In this document: in pieces, positions 28,788-39,799 of the stretch | Layout of the letters: each line of letters opens with the position of its first letter | Numbering within the stretch: the first letter of the stretch is position 1 | Assembly (NCBI GenBank): GCA_009702325.1 | Contig: WLID01000004.1 | Coordinates: 62,001 to 126,000 of the forward strand | From: Actinomycetota bacterium | Lineage (GTDB): Bacteria; Actinomycetota; Thermoleophilia; Gaiellales; Gaiellaceae | DNA length: 64,000 bases | Reading direction: 5' to 3' | Notes under the pieces: generated by a model | Seen by the model: the letters and a program-made list of their open reading frames with translations, nothing else | Databases searched by the model: none | Told to the model about the DNA's origin: nothing | Position numbers and translations under genes: made by a program

Positions 28788-28963
28788 CCCTCAACAAGCT
28801 CCGCGAAACAGGGCGCGCTCTCGAACGCGGCGAGGCCAACAGGCGCATCGATCACGCGACGGCGCTTCCTGCGAAGAGTGACGAACGTGCCTGCCAAGCC
28901 AACCGCTCCGCCAAGCGCAAGACGCACCCGGCGTCGCCGGCTTCCCATTCCCTTGGCGTTCAC
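28742..28963 (-). CDS. possible small membrane protein, antisense to the end of copC-copD
   Basis: The product is 73 aa from a GTG at 28963. A basic N-terminus (GSRRRRVR, residues 7-14) precedes a hydrophobic helix at about 15-30 (LALGGAVGLAGTFVTL), then RRKRRR and an acidic C-terminus. A TACACT box ends 6 nt upstream of the GTG, the spacing seen for other genes here. The last 46 nt overlap the CopC-CopD stop region. No family is recognised; it could be spurious. Confidence 0.45.
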   Translation of the reverse strand: MNAKGMGSRRRRVRLALGGAVGLAGTFVTLRRKRRRVIDAPVGLAAFESAPCFAELVEGQLGADSEIGSLNAE

Positions 28964-28969
28964 AAGGCC

Positions 28970-28992
28970 AGTGTAGGGCGATCGACTAGGGT
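28970..28992. promoter_or_regulatory. divergent -10 boxes for the small membrane ORF and psuK-psuG
   Basis: Minus-strand TACACT (28970-28975) ends 6 nt before the GTG at 28963. Plus-strand TAGGGT (28987-28992) ends 8 nt before the PfkB-kinase ATG. No Shine-Dalgarno is seen on either side. Confidence 0.5.
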
Positions 28993-29000
28993 GACCAGCG

Positions 29001-29813
29001 ATGTCGCACCTCGCACCGAAGCCACCTGAGCCTGTGCGCGTCACCACTCTCGGCGACCTGCTGCTCGACGTGATCGTGCACCTCGAAGGCCCGCTCGTGG
29101 TCGGCGACGATCGCCCCGCAACCACACGCGCATGTGCAGGTGGGCAGGCTGCAAACGTCGCAGCCTGGGCGTCCGTCTCCGGCGCGACCGCGCGATACGT
29201 CGGGAAGCGCGGCGACGATGAGGCCGGCGAGATCGTCGAGCACGAGCTCGCGGGGTACGGCGTAACCGTTGCGGGCCCGCGCGTCGGCCGCACGGGGATT
29301 GTCGTCTCGATCGCCGAGTCGGCAGACCGCTCGATGGCGTCGGATCGCGGTTCGGCCCCCGACCTCGCACCCGACGAACTCACCCGCGACTGGTTCGACA
29401 GCGACGTCTTCTTCATCTCGGGCTACGCGCTCATGCGCCAACCGATCGGAGCGGCGGCGATGCGCGCCGCCCAACTCGCACGGTCGTTCGGCGCCACCGT
29501 GGCACTCGACCTCGCTACCTGGACGTTGTTCGACGACACGTTTCGGGAACGCGTGCAGCAGCTCGCCCCTGACCTTGTGTTCGCCAACGAGCGAGAACAC
29601 GACGAGTTCGGCGAGTTCGACTGCCGCTGGATCGTGAAACGAGGCGCCAACGGCGTGCTCGTCGATGGAGTCGCCTACCCTGCCCTGCCCACCTCGGTGG
29701 TCGATCCAACAGGCGCAGGCGACGCGTTCGCTGGCGGTTTTCTCGCAGGAGGCGTCACACTTGGACTCGACGCTGCCGCGCGCTGTTGCGCCAAGCTCGG
29801 AGCAATGCCGTGA
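29001..29813 (+). CDS. psuK: PfkB-family kinase, probable pseudouridine kinase
   Basis: The product is 270 aa. The PfkB fold is evident: VTTLGDLLLDVIVH at the start, the glycine pair ACAGGQAANVAAWA, and the catalytic signature DPTGAGDAFAGGFLAG near the C-terminus with the base Asp in GAGD. The substrate is inferred from the next gene, psuG, which overlaps by 4 nt (GTGA): PsuK phosphorylates pseudouridine and PsuG splits the product. A generic ribokinase-like role cannot be excluded from sequence alone. Confidence 0.82.
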   Translation: MSHLAPKPPEPVRVTTLGDLLLDVIVHLEGPLVVGDDRPATTRACAGGQAANVAAWASVSGATARYVGKRGDDEAGEIVEHELAGYGVTVAGPRVGRTGIVVSIAESADRSMASDRGSAPDLAPDELTRDWFDSDVFFISGYALMRQPIGAAAMRAAQLARSFGATVALDLATWTLFDDTFRERVQQLAPDLVFANEREHDEFGEFDCRWIVKRGANGVLVDGVAYPALPTSVVDPTGAGDAFAGGFLAGGVTLGLDAAARCCAKLGAMP

Positions 29814-30682
29814 TCCGCATCTCACCCGACATCCAAGAAGCAATCGCCGCAGGACGCGGTGTTGTTGCGCTTGAGACAACCCTCGTCGCGCACGGCTTTC
29901 CACCCGGTGAGGGTGTGCGCGTCGGCCTCGAATCGGAAGCAGCCGTCCGTGCCGGCGGTGCTATCCCAGCAACGATCGGAATTCTCGACGGGCAGATCGT
30001 CGTCGGACTCACCGAAGCAGAGCTCGGCCGCTTTGATGTTTCGGCCCGCAAGCTCGGCCCCCGCGACCTCGCTGCGTGCCTCGTCCAAGGAGCGGTCGGC
30101 GCAACAACCGTCGGCGGCACGCTCGCCGTGTGTCGGGCAACCGGCATCCAATTCATGGCAACCGGCGGCCTCGGTGGGGTACACCGCGGCTGGCCCACCC
30201 CACCCGACGTGTCGGCCGATCTCGACGTGATCGCGCAGACGCACGCGCTGATCGTCTCGTCGGGCGTGAAGTCGCTCCTTGACGTTCCCGCCACAAGCGA
30301 GCTGCTCGAAACGCTCGGCATTCCCGTGCTCGGCTGGCGCACCAACACGATGCCGCTCTTCTACTCAGCGCTCGGCGGCCCGAACGTGTCCGCCCGGGTC
30401 GAAACCGCCGCGGAGGCAGCAGCGATCGCGAAGAGCCACTGGGCGATCGGGGGAGGCGGCCTTGTTGTCGGTCGACCACCTGATGTGAGCCTCGACAACG
30501 TCGAACCGCTGATTCAGGAGGCGCTCGCGAAAGCCGACGCCGACGGGATCCACGGGCAGGCCGTCACGCCATACGTCCTCTCGTATCTCCACCGCGAAAG
30601 CGGCGGACGCACGCTCGCGGCGAACCGTGAGCTGATCGTCGGCAACGCACGTCTCGCCGGCGAAATCGCCGCAGCAGCCTAG
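29810..30682 (+). CDS. psuG: pseudouridine-5'-phosphate glycosidase
   Basis: The product is 290 aa from a GTG at 29810. It cleaves the C-C glycosidic bond of pseudouridine 5'-phosphate to uracil and ribose 5-phosphate. Family blocks are VVALETTLVAHGFPPGEGV, IPATIGILDGQIVVGL, ARKLGPRDLA, GATTVGGTLAV, FMATGGLGGVHRG, SSGVKSLLDVPAT and the late PYVLSYLHRESGGRTLAAN. Together with the overlapping kinase it forms a complete pseudouridine salvage operon. Its stop overlaps the stop of the convergent membrane-protein gene. Confidence 0.95.
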   Translation: MIRISPDIQEAIAAGRGVVALETTLVAHGFPPGEGVRVGLESEAAVRAGGAIPATIGILDGQIVVGLTEAELGRFDVSARKLGPRDLAACLVQGAVGATTVGGTLAVCRATGIQFMATGGLGGVHRGWPTPPDVSADLDVIAQTHALIVSSGVKSLLDVPATSELLETLGIPVLGWRTNTMPLFYSALGGPNVSARVETAAEAAAIAKSHWAIGGGGLVVGRPPDVSLDNVEPLIQEALAKADADGIHGQAVTPYVLSYLHRESGGRTLAANRELIVGNARLAGEIAAAA

Positions 30683-31362
30683 GTCGTCGACTTCGAGCGA
30701 CGGCGACGTCGCGGACGACCGAGGCGGAAACGCGCCTCCTGGTCGACGTACAGCAACGCTCCGCCCGCAACCATCAGCGGGGCCAGAACAACGTCCGCGA
30801 GAAACGCGGCAATCCGGATCGTGTTATCGGCCTGCCCGTGCAGCAACGTCAGCAACACGTTGCGCGTCAGGTAGTAGACGATCACGAGCGTTGCAAGCGA
30901 CCCGACCGAATGGATGTAGTCGGCCCGCCCAAGCTCCCCGGCACGCCGAAGCGCCTGCAGAAGCCGCCGCCGCTCGATCACCGCAACCGGCACAACCAGC
31001 CCAACCAAGCCCAAGTAGGCGATCGCCGCCAATGCAAACCACGTGAAGAGCAACGCCGCCGGAACCATCACAACCGTTCCCGAAACAACACCCCAAAACG
31101 CCGTCGCACGATCAAGCGGCTTGCCATTCACAACAGCAGCACCCTGCGCATAAGCGAGCGACAGCAGCGGCGCAAACGCCGCGATCAGCAACGCGCGCGT
31201 CTGCGGGTTGCCATGCCCATATGCCGCCTGATCAAGGAGCGCCAACGGCAGCCCAAGCGGCAACACCAACCAAAATCTGCCCTGGTAGAGCTTGATCGTC
31301 TCGGCCACAAGCTGACCAACCGTCCGGGTCTCCGGCGGCAACGCCTTCGGCAACTCAGCCAT
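30679..31362 (-). CDS. polytopic membrane protein, function unknown
   Basis: The product is 227 aa from ATG 31362 (TTG 31365 also possible). A soluble N-terminus (TVGQLVAETIKLYQGRFW) leads into five or six hydrophobic segments, and the C-terminus is very basic (GRPRRRRRSKS). The layout resembles glycerophosphoryl-diester phosphodiesterase-associated or DUF975-like membrane domains, but I cannot assign it. It overlaps the upstream nucleosidase stop by 8 nt, so the pair forms an operon. Confidence 0.7.
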   Translation of the reverse strand: MAELPKALPPETRTVGQLVAETIKLYQGRFWLVLPLGLPLALLDQAAYGHGNPQTRALLIAAFAPLLSLAYAQGAAVVNGKPLDRATAFWGVVSGTVVMVPAALLFTWFALAAIAYLGLVGLVVPVAVIERRRLLQALRRAGELGRADYIHSVGSLATLVIVYYLTRNVLLTLLHGQADNTIRIAAFLADVVLAPLMVAGGALLYVDQEARFRLGRPRRRRRSKSTT

Positions 31363-31897
31363 CAAGCGCCACCAATAGATGAGGGATTGCGTCGTGAAGC
31401 AGGGTCAGCGCCTTCTCGAACTCCCACTTCGACCGGTCGGGCTCATCAACGTCGTTACACACCGCGCGAACCTCGATCGCCGGCACCCCCGCAAAGCCGC
31501 ACGCTCGCAGCACCGAGAACCCCTCCATCGCCTCAACATCAACCCCGGTCGTTCCGCCCACGCTGCCGCTCATGCCGATCGTGCACACACGCGCACCCGG
31601 GAATGCGGATCTCGCCCGCGCAAGCAACACCGGATCAGGATCAACACGCTTCGTCACAAGGTTCGAATCGCTATCGCAATACACCGCGTCCGACCCGATC
31701 ACAAGCTCCGGGCCCATATACCCACGCACGCCCGCCAAGCCCACATGCAACACGGCACGCGGCCGACGTTCCGCAATCACAGCAGCCGTGACCGCAGCCG
31801 CATCAACGGGCCCAACCCCACACGCAACACCGTTACGCGTCTTTCCAAGCTCCCTGGCGGTCGCAGCAATCACAAGCATCGGTGAGACGGTAACCAC
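31355..31897 (-). CDS. PNP/UDP-family nucleosidase, possibly futalosine hydrolase
   Basis: The product is 180 aa from a GTG at 31897, chosen because TACACT ends 8 nt upstream. The nucleoside phosphorylase/hydrolase fold shows VIAATARELG, a GVGPVDAAAVTAAV loop, VLHVGLAG, and the catalytic-site block VDVEAMEGFSVLRACGFAGVPAIEVRAVCND followed by KWEFEKAL. This agrees best with MqnB, which releases hypoxanthine from futalosine in menaquinone synthesis; MTA/SAH nucleosidase is the alternative. No other mqn gene is in the window. Confidence 0.72.
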   Translation of the reverse strand: MVTVSPMLVIAATARELGKTRNGVACGVGPVDAAAVTAAVIAERRPRAVLHVGLAGVRGYMGPELVIGSDAVYCDSDSNLVTKRVDPDPVLLARARSAFPGARVCTIGMSGSVGGTTGVDVEAMEGFSVLRACGFAGVPAIEVRAVCNDVDEPDRSKWEFEKALTLLHDAIPHLLVALDG

Positions 31898-31905
31898 ACA
31901 GCGAC

Positions 31906-31911
31906 AGTGTA
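31906..31911 (-). promoter_or_regulatory. -10 box TACACT for the nucleosidase gene
   Basis: Read on the minus strand, TACACT ends 8 nt before the GTG at 31897, with no Shine-Dalgarno between. The cupin start on the other strand lies 20 bp beyond and has only a poor TAGGCG match. Confidence 0.5.
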
Positions 31912-31931
31912 GGCGTGGCAAACTGCGAGCA

Positions 31932-32330
31932 ATGACGTGGACAGTCATCCAGCCCGGCGACTTCGAGTGGATCGATCGCCCGAACGCCGAAGGTGTCGTC
32001 ACGCGCAAGAGCGCCGAAGTCACCGAGCCCGGCGGACTGACCCAGTCGCGCGCCCGCAAGTGGCGCCTCCTCCCCGGAGCCCGCGGCAAGCGGCACTCAG
32101 AAGGAGCGCAGGAGGAGGTCTTCTTCGTCCACGAAGGAACGCTTACCGCCCTCCTCGGTGATGATCCCTGGGAGCGGGTCGACGTCTCAGCAGGCGGCAT
32201 CCTCGTGCTCGGCATCGGCACCCCGATTCAGCTGCGCAACGAAACCGACTCCGAAGTGCGCCTCTTCGCGTACGGCGCCCCGCCCATCGCGGGCCAAGCG
32301 ACCGTCCTCGAAGACATCGGCGACATTTAG
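31932..32330 (+). CDS. cupin-domain protein
   Basis: The product is 132 aa. The first cupin motif reads GKRHSEGAQEEVFFVHEGTLTALLG and the second DVSAGGILVLGIGTPIQLRNETDSEVRLFAYG, forming a small single-barrel cupin. The usual metal-binding G(X)5HXH appears as one His only, so metal binding is uncertain. It is divergent from the nucleosidase and convergent with clpB. Function unknown; many such proteins bind small molecules or isomerise sugars. Confidence 0.82.
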   Translation: MTWTVIQPGDFEWIDRPNAEGVVTRKSAEVTEPGGLTQSRARKWRLLPGARGKRHSEGAQEEVFFVHEGTLTALLGDDPWERVDVSAGGILVLGIGTPIQLRNETDSEVRLFAYGAPPIAGQATVLEDIGDI

Positions 32331-32338
32331 CGGAGGGA

Positions 32339-32370
32339 TCGACGGCACGACCTTGTGCGTGCACCGTCGA
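32339..32370. terminator. hairpin between convergent cupin gene and clpB
   Basis: A 7-bp inverted repeat, TCGACGG at 32339-32345 and CCGTCGA at 32364-32370, encloses an 18-nt loop that can pair further (CAC/GTG). It lies 9 nt after the cupin stop and 29 nt beyond the clpB stop. There is no U-tract, so its terminator role is inferred from position. Confidence 0.4.
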
Positions 32371-32398
32371 GCGCCCCTAGAACTTCAAGCGCGACGAT

Positions 32399-34843
32399 CT
32401 ACAGCACGGGAACGGCTTTGGTGAACACGAGATCGCCGTTTTGGGCATCGACGCGGATCGTGTCGCCCGCCTGGAAGTCGCCCTCCAGCAGTCGCAGCGC
32501 GAGCGGATTCTCAAGCAGCCGCTGAATCGCCCGCTTCAACGGCCGCGCACCGTAGGTCGGATCCCAGCCCGCATCGCCGATCGACTGCTTCGCATCGTCG
32601 GTGAGCTCGATCTCCAAATCGCGGGCAGCGAGGCGCTCCCGAAGCCGCTCAAGCTGCAGCTCGACGATGTTGCCGAGCTGGTCGCGGGTGAGCGCGCTGA
32701 ACGGCACGATCTCGTCGATCCGATTCAGGAACTCCGGCCGGAAGTGCTCGCGCATCGCCTCGGGGCTGCGGATGTTCGATGTCATGATCAGCACCGTGTT
32801 GCGGAAGTCGACCGTGCGACCCTGACCGTCAGTCAACCGCCCGTCGTCGAGCACCTGCAGCAGGACATCAAAGACTTCGGCGTGCGCCTTCTCGATCTCG
32901 TCGAGCAGCACCACCGTGTACGGACGACGCCGCACAGCCTCGGTCAGCTGGCCACCTTCGTCGTAGCCGACGTACCCCGGAGGCGCACCAATGAGCCGGG
33001 CGACGGTGTGGCGCTCCTGGTACTCCGACATGTCGAGCCGCACCATCGCGCCCTCGTCGTCGAACATGAATGCCGCGAGTGCCCGGGCTAGCTCGGTCTT
33101 ACCCACACCCGTCGGGCCAAGGAAGACGAATGAGCCGATCGGTCGGTTCGGATCCTGCAAACCTGTTCGGGCACGACGGAGCGCGTTCGCAACCGCGGAG
33201 ACAGCCTCGTCCTGGCCGATCACCCGGCCGTGGAGGCGCTCCTCCATGTGGATCAGCTTCTCGGTCTCGCCTTCGAGCAGCCGATCGACCGGGATGCCCG
33301 TCCAGCGCGCAACCGTCATGGCGATGTCGTCCTCGTCGACCTCTTCCTTGACCATCGGGTTCTCGGGCGCCTTGCGATTCGCAAGCTCACTCTCAAGCTC
33401 TGGGATCTCGCCATACCGGATCTCGGCAACCCGCTGGAGGTTGCCTTCGCGCTCGGCGCGCTCTGCCTCCATCCGCAGCTCGTCAACGCGGCGAGTTGCA
33501 TCTTTGATCCCGTCGAGCGCTTCCTTCTCCTTCGCCCAGCGGGCGGCGAGACCGTCGCGCTCTTCCTTCGCCTCCACGAGCGCGCGCTCAACCGGCTCGC
33601 GCACCTCGGGGGTCTCCTTGATCATCGCGGCAAGCTCAATCTCAAGCTGCATCACACGGCGGTTCGCCTCATCAAGCTCGAGCGGTGAGGAGTCGATCTC
33701 GATCCGCAGCTTCGACGCCGCCTCGTCGACCAGATCGATCGCCTTGTCGGGCAGAAAGCGGTCAGAGATGTAGCGGTGCGAGAGCACACCCGCGGCAACA
33801 AGCGCCGCGTCACGGATGCGCACACCGTGGTGGGCTTCGTAGCGCTCCTTCAGGCCTCGGAGGATCGCGATCGTGTCAGGAACCGACGGCTCGCCGACAT
33901 GCACCGGCGCAAAGCGGCGCTCAAGGGCGGCGTCCTTCTCGATGTACTTGCGGAACTCGTCGAGCGTCGTCGCCCCCACACAGCGCAGCTCGCCACGCGC
34001 CAGCATCGGCTTCAACAAGTTCGCAGCATCGACCGCGCCCTCGGCCGCACCGGCGCCGACGATCGTGTGCAGCTCGTCAATGAAGAGAACGATGCGGCCG
34101 TCGCTCGACTTGATCTCCGACAGCACAGCCTTCAACCGCTCCTCAAACTCGCCGCGGTACTTCGAACCGGCAAGCAGCGAGCCGATATCGAGCGAGAAGA
34201 CACGGCGATCGCGCAACCCCTCGGGGATGTCGCCCGCCACGATGCGTTGGGCGAGACCTTCGACAATCGCCGTCTTGCCGACACCCGGCTCGCCAATCAG
34301 CACCGGGTTGTTCTTCGTGCGCCGCGACAGGATCTGGATCACACGGCGGATCTCTTCGTCGCGCCCGATCACCGGGTCGAGCTTCCCCTGCTCGGCCGCC
34401 TCGGTGAGGTCGCGCCCGTACTTCTCAAGCGCCTGATAGCTGCCCTCGGGATCCTGCGACGTCACCCGCTGGCCGCCACGCACCTTCTTGATCCACGCGA
34501 GAATCTCGGCCCGATCGACCGGCTCCAACGCCAGAAAGATGTGCTCGGTCGAGACGTAATCGTCCTCGAGCTTCGCGCGCTCAGCATCGGCGTCGTCGAG
34601 TGCCTGACGGAACCCGTTCGACGGATGCGGCTGCACGTTCTGCGCTCCCGTTGCCGCCGGCTTCGAGGCGAGCTTCGCCTCGGCCTCAGCCCGCAGGCCC
34701 TGCCAGTCGGTAAAGAGCGGCTGATCGAGCAGCGCCAGCAGCAGATGCTCGGGGTAGATCTCGGGATTCGAGCGCGTGCGGGCGAGCTCCTGGGCGGCCG
34801 CGATCGCCTCCTGGCTCTTGACCGTGAGTTTGTTGAAGTCCAT
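32399..34843 (-). CDS. clpB: ClpB disaggregase
   Basis: The product is 814 aa from ATG 34843. With DnaK it rescues aggregated proteins as an ATP-driven hexamer. The N-terminal Clp repeat domain ([18 protein letters not shown]...[10 protein letters not shown]), the first AAA+ module ([18 protein letters not shown]), the coiled-coil middle domain (about 380-490), the second Walker [16 protein letters not shown] and the [12 protein letters not shown] sensor region are all visible. It is somewhat shorter than the usual 860 aa. It is the last gene of the dnaK operon, 4 nt after hspR. Confidence 0.95.
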   Translation of the reverse strand: MDFNKLTVKSQEAIAAAQELARTRSNPEIYPEHLLLALLDQPLFTDWQGLRAEAEAKLASKPAATGAQNVQPHPSNGFRQALDDADAERAKLEDDYVSTEHIFLALEPVDRAEILAWIKKVRGGQRVTSQDPEGSYQALEKYGRDLTEAAEQGKLDPVIGRDEEIRRVIQILSRRTKNNPVLIGEPGVGKTAIVEGLAQRIVAGDIPEGLRDRRVFSLDIGSLLAGSKYRGEFEERLKAVLSEIKSSDGRIVLFIDELHTIVGAGAAEGAVDAANLLKPMLARGELRCVGATTLDEFRKYIEKDAALERRFAPVHVGEPSVPDTIAILRGLKERYEAHHGVRIRDAALVAAGVLSHRYISDRFLPDKAIDLVDEAASKLRIEIDSSPLELDEANRRVMQLEIELAAMIKETPEVREPVERALVEAKEERDGLAARWAKEKEALDGIKDATRRVDELRMEAERAEREGNLQRVAEIRYGEIPELESELANRKAPENPMVKEEVDEDDIAMTVARWTGIPVDRLLEGETEKLIHMEERLHGRVIGQDEAVSAVANALRRARTGLQDPNRPIGSFVFLGPTGVGKTELARALAAFMFDDEGAMVRLDMSEYQERHTVARLIGAPPGYVGYDEGGQLTEAVRRRPYTVVLLDEIEKAHAEVFDVLLQVLDDGRLTDGQGRTVDFRNTVLIMTSNIRSPEAMREHFRPEFLNRIDEIVPFSALTRDQLGNIVELQLERLRERLAARDLEIELTDDAKQSIGDAGWDPTYGARPLKRAIQRLLENPLALRLLEGDFQAGDTIRVDAQNGDLVFTKAVPVL

Positions 34844-34847
34844 GAGG

Positions 34848-35216
34848 TCAGTGCTCCCTCTTGGCAGGTGGCTGCGCCGGCCGGTAGAGCACCAGGTCGC
34901 GACGGTAGGAACGGTGCACCTCGTCGATCGCAGCGCGCATCTCGCGCTCCATCCGATCGAGGCGCATACGCATGCGGGCAAGCTCGTCCTCGAGATGAAG
35001 AACGCGCTCGACACCCGCGAGATTGAGGCCGATCTCGGTCGTCAGTTGCTGGATCAGCTGCAGCCGCGCAACATCGGTGTCGGAGTACAACCGCGTGTTG
35101 CCGGCCGTCCGCTTGGGCCGCACAAGCCCCTTCTGCTCGTAGATCCGCAGCGTCTGCGGATGCATGCCGACAAGCTCGGCGGCAATCGAAATCATGTACC
35201 GGGGCCGGTCATCCAT
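34848..35216 (-). CDS. hspR: HspR heat-shock repressor (MerR family)
   Basis: The product is 122 aa. The MerR-type helix-turn-helix reads [42 protein letters not shown] in segments typical of HspR, followed by a coiled-coil dimerisation helix ([22 protein letters not shown]). HspR represses the dnaK operon and clpB, usually using DnaK as co-repressor. A GGGAGG ribosome site precedes the ATG. It lies between dnaJ and clpB, so it would be under its own control. Confidence 0.94.
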   Translation of the reverse strand: MDDRPRYMISIAAELVGMHPQTLRIYEQKGLVRPKRTAGNTRLYSDTDVARLQLIQQLTTEIGLNLAGVERVLHLEDELARMRMRLDRMEREMRAAIDEVHRSYRRDLVLYRPAQPPAKREH

Positions 35217-35250
35217 CAGCGGGGCCTCCCCTCAGATGAAAGGAACGTGC

Positions 35251-36345
35251 TCATGCCTGGAACAGCCTCGCTCGCGGGTCGGGCTTCGACGCCTTCTTGT
35301 AGGCCTCGATCGCTTCACGCTCGGCCTTGCTCGGCTTCGCGGGAACCGTGAGCTTGAGGCGGGCGAGCAGGTCGCCGCGACCGTCGCCCTTGATCTTCGG
35401 GGCGCCACGGCCGCCGACGCGCAACATCTTGCCGTCGGTGCTGCCTGCGGGAATCTTGAGCGACACGCGGCCATCGGGGGTCGGGATCTCGACGGTGGCG
35501 CCAAGGGCAGCCTCGTCGAAGGTGACCGGAACTTCGAGCACGAGGTCGTCGCCGCGACGCTCGTAGATCTTCGAGGCGTCGACCTTCGTGACGACATAGA
35601 GGTCGCCAGACGCACCGCCACTGAACCCGGCCTCGCCCTTCCCCTTCAACTTGATCCGCGTGCCGTCCTTTACGCCCGCGGGAATGCGCACCGTGTAGCG
35701 CTTCGTGCGACGCTCGCGTCCGGAGCCGCGGCAGGTCTGGCACGGCTTCTCGACAATCGACCCGTTCCCGCGGCAGCGCGGGCACGGCTGCTGCAACGCA
35801 AAGAGCCCCTGCGACGTCGCAACCACGCCGCTCCCGGAACACTCCGGGCAGCGCGTCGGAGCTGTACCGGGGGCGGCACCCGTTCCGTGACAGATCGAAC
35901 AGTGCAGCTCGAGCGTGACGGGCACTGTCGTCTGCAGCCCCTTCAGCGAATCGTCGAACGAGATGCGCACCGGCACCTCGGCGTCGGAGCCTCGCTGGCC
36001 GCGCGGCGGCTGCTGCTGCTGACGGCCTCCACCAGCCCCGCCACGCCCACGGCCGCCGAAGAGGCCACCGAAGATGTCACCGAGGTCAAAATCGCCGACA
36101 TCGAACCCGCCCGGCTGCCCCGGACGTCCGTTGCCCGAACCGAAGGTGTCGTACTGCTTCCGCTTCGCGTCGTCACCAAGGATGTCGTAGGCCTGCTGCA
36201 CTTCCTTGAAGCGCTCCTCAGCCTTCTCATCACCCGAATTCGTGTCGGGGTGGTACTTGCGGGCCAGCTTGCGATAGGCCTTCTTGATCTCGTCGGCGGT
36301 CGCGGTCTTCGAGACGCCGAGCGTGTCGTAGAGCGAGCCCGCCAT
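35251..36345 (-). CDS. dnaJ: DnaJ co-chaperone
   Basis: The product is 364 aa. The J domain (1-70) has the HPD triad in RKYHPDTNSG. A Gly/Phe- and Gln-rich linker (85-115) follows, then four zinc-finger repeats of CxxCxGxG type (CSICHGTG, CPECSGSG, CPRCRGNG, CQTCRGSG) and the C-terminal substrate-binding domains. It stimulates DnaK ATPase. The ATG lies 4 nt after the grpE stop. Confidence 0.97.
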   Translation of the reverse strand: MAGSLYDTLGVSKTATADEIKKAYRKLARKYHPDTNSGDEKAEERFKEVQQAYDILGDDAKRKQYDTFGSGNGRPGQPGGFDVGDFDLGDIFGGLFGGRGRGGAGGGRQQQQPPRGQRGSDAEVPVRISFDDSLKGLQTTVPVTLELHCSICHGTGAAPGTAPTRCPECSGSGVVATSQGLFALQQPCPRCRGNGSIVEKPCQTCRGSGRERRTKRYTVRIPAGVKDGTRIKLKGKGEAGFSGGASGDLYVVTKVDASKIYERRGDDLVLEVPVTFDEAALGATVEIPTPDGRVSLKIPAGSTDGKMLRVGGRGAPKIKGDGRGDLLARLKLTVPAKPSKAEREAIEAYKKASKPDPRARLFQA

Positions 36346-36349
36346 GGTC

Positions 36350-36921
36350 TTACGCTCCCTCGGTGGGCGGCGGCCCCGCGCTCACAACAACGCGAGCAGG
36401 ACGCAACACACGATCGCCGAGGCGATAGCCCTTCTGGAGCACCTGAATGACAGTGCCTTCCTCCGTCTCGGACGGCTGAGCAAGCAGCGCCTCATGCGAG
36501 TGCGGATCGAACTGGCCCTCAGTGGGAACCTCAACCAAACCTTCCTTCGCGAGCGTGTCGGCAAGCGCCCGATGGACGAGACGTACGCCCTCCTCAAGCT
36601 TCGCACCTTCGTGATCGCGCACCGCCTCGAGCGCCCGCTCGAGATCGTCAAGCACCGGCAGCAACGTGCCGATCAACCGCTCGTGCGCACGCGCGACCAG
36701 AGACTCCTGATCGCGCGCGGCACGCTTACGGTAGTTGTCGAACTCGGCCTTCAGACGCTGCAGCGCATCGAGATACTCGTCGCGCTGACGCGTCATCAAC
36801 GTCAGCTCATCGACCGGCTCCTCCACAGGGGTCTCCGCAGCCGCAGTCTCGTCGAGCGGGGGCAGATCGCCCTCGCCCGTCACAGGAATGCGGGTAGGGC
36901 CAGTGGGTTCGCGGTCGGGGG

Positions 36922-36925
<4 letters not shown>
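36350..36925 (-). CDS. grpE: GrpE nucleotide-exchange factor
   Basis: The product is 191 aa. A long N-terminal coiled coil with [32 protein letters not shown] is followed by [12 protein letters not shown] and the beta domain closing [17 protein letters not shown], the GrpE signature. It releases ADP from DnaK. The ATG overlaps the dnaK stop by 4 nt. Confidence 0.96.
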
Positions 36926-38832
<1,907 letters not shown>

Positions 38833-38974
38833 GTGAATCCGGGTCTCCTTTGGTGGCGGTCACACGTCCAAACCGCCGCAGTTCGTGGGTGCTGTAGAAA
38901 ATCTAAGCCTCTTTGTATCAGATCACAGACAGGCTGCGTCCGCACAAAACCGCGGACCGCAAACCCGCACCAGA

Positions 38975-39799
38975 TCAGCGATAGACGCCGATGAGAACAC
39001 CACCGGCAACAACAAAGAGCGCGCCGATCAGCACCCGACGACCCACATGCTCGCTCTTGCCCAGGAAGATCGACGTGAACCACACCGCCCACAACGATTC
39101 GGTGGCGGTAAGCGGCGAGACGATCTCCACGCGCCCGTGGAAGTAGGCCTCAAAGAGCGCGAGATACGACAGACCAAACAGGATTCCGGCAGGCGCCATC
39201 CGGCGAAGTTCGATGCGTGTTGGCACCTGACGCGCCCACAGACTTGAGACGAGCACGCCCGCAAAGAGGATCGCAACCGACGCCGTCTCCGGACTCGCTC
39301 CCGCATGGATCGCCCGCACCAGGTTGTCACGAACCGCGAAGAGTGTGGTCGCCAGCACACCAAGGAAAAGGCCGATCGTCTTCACGTGCCCGGGCCTCCC
39401 CTTCTCGGCCGCGAGCAAAAGACCACCCAGCACGATCACAACACCACCGATAATCACGGGCGCCCGAAACGGCTCGTGCAGGAACACGAGCGCCACAATC
39501 ACCGCGGCAAACGGTGCCGTCCCTGCGACGACCGACACACGCGCCGCCCCCGCCTCTTGAATCGCCCGCGTGAAGATCACCTGCGAGAGCCCAGGCGCAA
39601 TCAAACCTGCGAGAAAGAACTTCCACGCCCCGGCGTAGTCGTGCCTGATCGTCGACGCGGCAGCGGCGATCACGAACGCGGGCAGCAGCGTTGCGAGCGT
39701 GCTCGTCGCCGCACCACCCGCGCCCAGACCTCGACGCACCGCAACTGACATGCCGCCGAACGTCACCGCAGCGAGCAAGGCGCACACGACCGCGGTCAC
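38975..39799 (-). CDS. EamA/DMT-family transporter (first of a pair)
   Basis: The product is 274 aa from a GTG at 39799. There are about ten transmembrane helices in two EamA halves, each with the typical endings (VIIGGVVIVLGGLLL near residue 125; RRVLIGALFVVAGGVLIG at the end) and an inverted-repeat layout. Such carriers export amino acids, nucleotide sugars or other metabolites; the substrate is not predictable. Its start overlaps the stop of the second EamA gene by 4 nt, so the two may form a heteromeric pair. Confidence 0.88.
   Translation of the reverse strand: MTAVVCALLAAVTFGGMSVAVRRGLGAGGAATSTLATLLPAFVIAAAASTIRHDYAGAWKFFLAGLIAPGLSQVIFTRAIQEAGAARVSVVAGTAPFAAVIVALVFLHEPFRAPVIIGGVVIVLGGLLLAAEKGRPGHVKTIGLFLGVLATTLFAVRDNLVRAIHAGASPETASVAILFAGVLVSSLWARQVPTRIELRRMAPAGILFGLSYLALFEAYFHGRVEIVSPLTATESLWAVWFTSIFLGKSEHVGRRVLIGALFVVAGGVLIGVYR

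Noticed and set aside
38833..38960. HAIR or CIRCE operator at dnaK
   Set aside because: Searched both strands for the consensus half-sites at proper spacing; none found.
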